8,107 nucleotides of DNA from Candidatus Pacearchaeota archaeon (lineage in GTDB: Archaea; Nanoarchaeota; Nanoarchaeia; Pacearchaeales; GW2011-AR1). The position numbers and the translations under genes were made by a program. Shown piece by piece: positions 5,000 to 8,107 of the stretch (its first letter is position 1; each line of letters starts with the position of its first letter). Where the stretch lies: assembly GCA_023228245.1 (NCBI GenBank), contig JALOBN010000086.1:1-8107 (forward strand). Reading direction: 5' to 3'. Below the pieces are notes generated by a model. That model searched no databases. It worked only from the letters and a program-made list of their open reading frames with translations, and was not told the DNA's origin.

Positions 5000-5686
5000 T
5001 CAGCTCTTCATAACGATTGCTAGGTATTTATAGATTGGCAAGTTATCATAGGAGGCTCCGGTGAAAGTGCCGGGGTGGGTATGGGATTGGCCTCCACCGA
5101 CGTATGATGTGATGAGAGATCGTGATGTGAAAGCTCCGGATTGCCGATCGGTGCCGGCGAGGGGCATATAAGGCAACAGCGTAGTTGATTGATCAACATA
5201 AGTATGCGTATGGAAAATTTCTTCGGTCGTTAATGTATGTCCCGCGACCGTTACATCTCCGGCCAATGTTATTGTGGCATTCCCGACGGCAGATCCGACT
5301 GATAATGTCCCGGATGCGCCAATTGGAAACCTGCCCCGCATATCATAGGTTCCGCTGCCTTCTGCCCCATCGCAGAACACCCAATCAGCGTGTAGAGCTA
5401 TATTTGGATTCCAGAAGATCATCAGGCTGCTCGGAGCGCCACTTTGGATAGCAGCCGCGTGAGACCCGCCCAAGGTATCTGCGTTTAGGGTCGAACCATC
5501 GCCATCATTGCCGCCATACCAGAAATATGATTGCATTTCGGCTTCGGTATAATAGCGATCTAAATGGCCCGCGGCGTCATGTGTTGCCAGATCAGCCGCG
5601 ATCTCATCCGCCTGCGTTTCAATATTATTGAATGCTTCTGGCGTGAATGGTGTACCAGATGCCCATGCAGTCGGCGTATAGGTCAT
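5000..5686 (-). CDS. Tail-collar domain fibre protein, third paralogue
   Basis: 228 residues; ATG at 5686 overlaps the upstream stop as ATGA and has GGTGG 5 bases before. The order is: start block MTYT; helical stalk (EAFNNIETQADEIAADL, about 17-33); the fibre motif HDAAGHLDRYYTEAEM (36-51); NADTLGGSHA (68-77), a motif frequent in phage fibres; a collar segment at 101-124 (DWVFCDG...YDMRGRFPIGA), the tail-collar signature; HTLTTEEIFHTHTYVD (150-165); a second His-x-His at 202/204 (QSHTHPG); and the terminal SYDNLPIYKYLAIVMK, typical of fibre tips. The His-x-His pairs resemble the metal-binding His-x-His of T4 gp37-like needles. It is a virion protein, probably trimeric and in receptor contact. 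It is the shortest of three related genes. Confidence 0.85.
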   Translation of the reverse strand: MTYTPTAWASGTPFTPEAFNNIETQADEIAADLATHDAAGHLDRYYTEAEMQSYFWYGGNDGDGSTLNADTLGGSHAAAIQSGAPSSLMIFWNPNIALHADWVFCDGAEGSGTYDMRGRFPIGASGTLSVGSAVGNATITLAGDVTVAGHTLTTEEIFHTHTYVDQSTTLLPYMPLAGTDRQSGAFTSRSLITSYVGGGQSHTHPGTFTGASYDNLPIYKYLAIVMKS

Positions 5687-6393
5687 GTTTCCACCTTCGC
5701 AACGAAATACATGGACATGTATGCCGGAGGCTTGTCTATGGAATTGAATGTTGCAGTGACCCCGTCGTGTGTATGCGCAACAGCAGATGAAATTATGTTA
5801 AAACTTGTCGATAATGTGGCCGTGGTGTAATCGCTATTATCTGGCGAAGATCCTAAATCATAAATATTAACCGCGGTGTAATATCTATCTTCGTACCTAT
5901 GCGCATGGGACGGCATCTCATCAAGTGTTAGCGTATGATCCCCCAAAGTGGCCGATCCGGTAGGTGTTATCGTGCTATGCCCGCCCGTTCCTGTCGCGGT
6001 TATCGTGGTAGGGCAACGTGGAAAATAATCACGCATATCAAGCGTGGGAGTGCTACTATATGTTCCGCCATCGCTGAGATGCCATTTATGAGATGCCTTT
6101 AGATAGCCTCCGTCTTCGAAATCTGCATCTTCTCCATAATAAAGCATTACTCCGCCAACTGGTATCAGTGATCCGAGCAAATCATCATATGACATGCTAT
6201 CAATCATATCGGCGTCTAGGCCGCTTGCAATTGGGAAAAATAGAGCATCCGATTCTGTTTGGCTATAATGGACCGCCGGATGCGTATGCAGATCGATAGC
6301 CGTTTTGCCTTCTGCATAAATCGTGCCCAAATGATTCATATTTCGGGCAGAAAGCAAAGTAGTAGATGAGAAATTGATCTTTGTATAGGTCAT
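5683..6393 (-). CDS. Tail-collar domain fibre protein, second paralogue
   Basis: 236 residues; ATG at 6393 lies 1 base after the preceding stop and has GGAG 5 bases upstream. The order matches its neighbours: MTYT start; a stalk with HTHPAVHYSQTESDALF (36-52), a degenerate form of the fibre 'H...YYTEAE' motif; GLDADMIDSM (58-67) in place of DADTLGG; a collar segment at about 101-126 (KWHLSDGG...TLDMRDYFPR); GDHTLTLDEMPSHAHRYED (His163, His165, Tyr167, Asp169); a second His-x-His at 207/209 (AHTHDG); and SIDKPPAYMSMYFVA at the end. The Cys-Asp-Gly of typical collars reads Leu-Ser-Asp-Gly here, and the C-terminus departs from the usual 'IMK' end. Probably a virion fibre subunit with its own binding specificity. 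Confidence 0.85.
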   Translation of the reverse strand: MTYTKINFSSTTLLSARNMNHLGTIYAEGKTAIDLHTHPAVHYSQTESDALFFPIASGLDADMIDSMSYDDLLGSLIPVGGVMLYYGEDADFEDGGYLKASHKWHLSDGGTYSSTPTLDMRDYFPRCPTTITATGTGGHSTITPTGSATLGDHTLTLDEMPSHAHRYEDRYYTAVNIYDLGSSPDNSDYTTATLSTSFNIISSAVAHTHDGVTATFNSIDKPPAYMSMYFVAKVET

Positions 6394-6394
6394 A

Positions 6395-7150
6395 TTAGCT
6401 CCGCATGATGAATTTTACGGCTCTTGACGGCGGTCTATTATCCACGGTCGCTGATGTTACTACTCCCGTTAGATCCCCGGTATATCCAGTAAGAGCGAAC
6501 GTGCAACCCGAATGTATATGCCCGACCCTATCCGAGTAATCGCCTGGCATGATGTTCCCTGTTGTATAAGTAGTTCCATTCACTGGGCATGCTCTGTCTC
6601 CACTCGCGTATCCGTAATGTATTGTGGATGGTGGCTGCCTATCTTCGTATGTATGCTGGTGTTTCGGTATTTGATCGTCTGTCAATTCCGTGCTGGATGA
6701 ATTGAAACTGCTCGTGCTCGGTGTAACCGAATTTGCCCCGCCCATGTCCCCGCATGCCTTGTTTCCACCCGCGCCGAATGGCACCCTATTCTGCATATCC
6801 GGCGTGCTATTCGCGCCAGTACATTCGTTCCACCCATCCGGCACGTCTCCCGCCCCCCACATGCCGATCATGCCAGATGGGATAGCAGAGGCGAGCAGTT
6901 GTGCGAGAGTATAGCCGCTCAAGGTAGCGGCATCGATTCCACATCCCGCGCCGGTGTCTGAGCGTCCGCCTGCGTGAGCAGGCGTCTTGTAGTATCTGGC
7001 ATCGGCGGCGGCTGTCAAATAGATGCTATGGGACATGGCCGCCATGTAGGTGGCCGCCTCGCTTGATTGTGTTTCCAATTCATTGAGAGCATCGACCTTA
7101 TTTTGTGTAGTCATGCCAGTTTCGACAAATGAAGGCGCTGTATAGGTCAT
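6395..7150 (-). CDS. Tail-collar domain fibre protein, first paralogue
   Basis: 251 residues. The ATG at 7150 is chosen over an in-frame GTG at 7156 because it overlaps the hub gene's stop as ATGA and yields the MTYT start seen in both paralogues. GGTGG lies just upstream. Residues: a helical stalk 13-40 (NKVDALNELETQ), AADARYY (48-54), GIDAATLSGYTLAQLL (71-86), then the clearest collar of the three at 91-128 (PSGMIGMWGAGDVPDGW, then TPDMQNRVPFGAG). Next come ELTDDQIPKHQHTYED (His164, His166, Tyr168, Asp170), a second His-x-His at 211/213 (GHIHSG), and TVDNRPPSRAVKFIM at the C-terminus. Cysteines occur at 70, 110, 133, 188 and 215. It is the most canonical member, with three sequons (NST, NSS, NGT). 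Virion fibre or collar subunit. Confidence 0.87.
   Translation of the reverse strand: MTYTAPSFVETGMTTQNKVDALNELETQSSEAATYMAAMSHSIYLTAAADARYYKTPAHAGGRSDTGAGCGIDAATLSGYTLAQLLASAIPSGMIGMWGAGDVPDGWNECTGANSTPDMQNRVPFGAGGNKACGDMGGANSVTPSTSSFNSSSTELTDDQIPKHQHTYEDRQPPSTIHYGYASGDRACPVNGTTYTTGNIMPGDYSDRVGHIHSGCTFALTGYTGDLTGVVTSATVDNRPPSRAVKFIMRS
7140..7150 (-). repeat. 11-base start block shared by the three collar genes (copy 1 of 3)
   Basis: ATGACCTATAC on the minus strand at 7140-7150; identical copies are at 6383-6393 and 5676-5686. Each is the first 11 bases of a collar gene, after which the sequences diverge. In copies 1 and 3 the identity extends to the GGTGGA ribosome site with a 2-base gap. 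Confidence 0.6.
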
Positions 7151-8107
7151 GTCCACCCCGAATCCATCTCGTCTGTCATGTTCAATTGAGCACTTTCAAG
7201 CGAATTCTTCAGCTTGCTCCAAGAATGCTTGCTCATCTCGATTCCGGTTCCTGCGGTACTCGTCGCTTCAACTCCCCCAAAAAGGGCAACTGCGGTGATT
7301 TGCCCATTCCCGTCTGCTGCTAATATTAGACAAGTAGTCAAAATCGACCGCGCATCCGACGCATCCTCTTGCAATGTTACCTGCTGCCGGAAGAACTCTT
7401 GATCATATGCATCATAGAGCACCACATGCGTGAGCCTGTCCTCATGCGCGAGGCATGGGAAGTCCACCGACGCGGGCGTGGTCACGCCATCGGGATAAAC
7501 CTGTATGAATGGGTTGGGATGATCCGTTTCATACCAGACCTTCGTGAATTCATCCAGCCCCTGCACCACATCCGCCTCGCCCGCCTGCTCACCCGCTTGC
7601 TTCTTCATTTCGGCGACTATGCCGCAGAAAATGTTCTGCCAGCTCTGCTCGACCGGCCCTTCGCATGTCTGAATAGAATAGGTCGTGATGCCATCTGGCC
7701 ATGATACCCTCATCGAATAGATGAGCATCGATGAGGCGGACAGACCAAGCGCGGCCAATGTGATGGTCTGCATGGTGCCCACTGCCAGGCCGCTATACAG
7801 CGTGTCATATTCCAGCTTGCGGCCAACGCTGGCATAGGCGGCCAATTTGGCTTGAGCCGCTTCTAGGGCGGTTGCCTGAGACTTCAGGCTGATATCCTTG
7901 ATCGTCTTCTCTATCTTGCCAGTGCCGAAGCCTTGTGCCAATCGCTGCCTCGTGACCTCTGCTGTCTGGGTGGCCTTGGCTATGAGCTTGAAATAGCCTG
8001 TATAGGTGATGCTAAGAATATCAGTTGCAGCGAGCGGAGTAGCGGTAAGATCCTGGGTGACAGATGCACTCGACTCATTCCAGTAGAAATCATAGCCCGT
8101 GAGATCT
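7147..8107 (-). CDS. Tail hub-like protein, C-terminal 319 residues (5' truncated by window)
   Basis: The frame is open from the right edge (first whole codon 8106-8104) to TGA at 7147; a TTG at 7941 is not needed as a start. Visible residues 1-56 contain ITYTGYFKLIAKATQTAEVTRQ in outline. They are followed by a Gly-rich turn and 'KTIKDISLKSQATALEAAQAKLAAYA', then a beta-rich section with 'GTMQTITLAALGLSASSMLIYSMRVSW'. This pattern is known to me from long siphovirus tail hub/baseplate proteins ('tYtG..P..v.a......R........G.ie......i.s...A...A...L..y......TL....l....Gq...i.l..lGl...y.I.sV....'). The C-terminal half has a fibre-type module (THVVLYDAYDQEFFRQQVTL, then ITAVALFGGVEATSTAGTGIEM). 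It is probably the protein on which the collar fibres that follow are mounted. The match is by recall of pattern. Confidence 0.75.
   Translation of the reverse strand, partial: DLTGYDFYWNESSASVTQDLTATPLAATDILSITYTGYFKLIAKATQTAEVTRQRLAQGFGTGKIEKTIKDISLKSQATALEAAQAKLAAYASVGRKLEYDTLYSGLAVGTMQTITLAALGLSASSMLIYSMRVSWPDGITTYSIQTCEGPVEQSWQNIFCGIVAEMKKQAGEQAGEADVVQGLDEFTKVWYETDHPNPFIQVYPDGVTTPASVDFPCLAHEDRLTHVVLYDAYDQEFFRQQVTLQEDASDARSILTTCLILAADGNGQITAVALFGGVEATSTAGTGIEMSKHSWSKLKNSLESAQLNMTDEMDSGWT

Noticed and set aside
7033..7047. Near-perfect palindrome ACATGGC-C-GCCATGT
   Set aside because: It encodes Tyr-Met-Ala-Ala-Met in the stalk of a collar protein and is readily explained by codon composition; no regulatory context.
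5000..7150. Possible diversity-generating retroelement target in the fibre genes
   Set aside because: No reverse transcriptase, template/variable repeat pair or adenine-rich variable C-terminus is visible in the window.
7151..7156. GTG start for the first collar protein
   Set aside because: The ATG at 7150 gives the MTYT start shared with both paralogues and the same ATGA overlap.
7369..7704. 111-codon plus-strand frame
   Set aside because: Antisense to the hub-like gene, no recognisable motifs, no upstream signals.
7941..7941. TTG as the start of the hub-like gene
   Set aside because: The frame stays open with hub-like sequence to the right window edge, so the gene is truncated by the window, not started here.
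1..8107. CRISPR array, tRNA, rRNA, IS element or attachment site
   Set aside because: No regularly spaced repeats, cloverleaf, transposase motif or terminal repeats were found by eye on either strand.

Overview
This window most likely comes from a tailed archaeal virus (Caudoviricetes-like) or an integrated provirus. The viral assignment rests on a minus-strand block of tail genes: the 3' part of a tail hub-like protein, then three tandem proteins with phage tail-collar signatures, and further left a fibre-like protein and a secreted beta-helix protein. The archaeal assignment rests on a promoter at 3207-3229 with a purine-rich BRE-like stretch and a TATA box about 27 bases from an ATG that has no ribosome binding site (a leaderless start). 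It is supported by GGAG/GGTG-type Shine-Dalgarno sites on the other genes and by many N-x-S/T sequons in secreted or surface-type proteins. A methanogen-like or related anaerobic euryarchaeal host is only a guess. No integrase, attachment site, tRNA, rRNA, CRISPR array or IS element is visible.

Layout. (1) 2-1213, plus strand: the 3' end of an unidentified gene, then three small overlapping genes (a Cys-rich protein, a helical/coiled-coil protein, and a Cys-Cys...CPFC zinc-ribbon protein). (2) 1219-1250: an 8-bp perfect inverted repeat, a likely terminator between convergent transcripts. (3) 1260-3192, minus strand: a fibre-like 166-aa protein followed by a 473-aa beta-helix protein with a signal peptide. 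(4) 3192-3247: a compact divergent control region with a TATA element and an 18-bp palindrome covering the leaderless start of a ribbon-helix-helix (RHH) regulator. (5) 3245-4611, plus strand: a five-gene cassette in which every junction is a 4-base ATGA overlap. It encodes the RHH protein, an unknown protein, a small secreted protein with a glycine-zipper motif, an unknown 63-aa protein and a secreted 120-aa protein. (6) 4600-4642: a hairpin spanning both overlapping stop codons of the convergent genes, followed by a T-rich tract. (7) 4608-8107, minus strand, transcribed right to left: hub-like tail protein (open at the right edge), three collar proteins and a 128-aa unknown protein.

How it fits together. 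The minus-strand genes look like the distal tail or host-recognition module of a long-tailed virus. The plus-strand cassette at 3245-4611 interrupts this module in the opposite direction, with its own promoter, likely autoregulator and terminator. This is the usual layout of a 'moron' or accessory cassette. With two of its five products apparently exported, plus the exported beta-helix protein across the divergent promoter, the most interesting hypothesis is a self-regulated cell-envelope or superinfection-type accessory system. This is inference; none of the small products is recognised by family.
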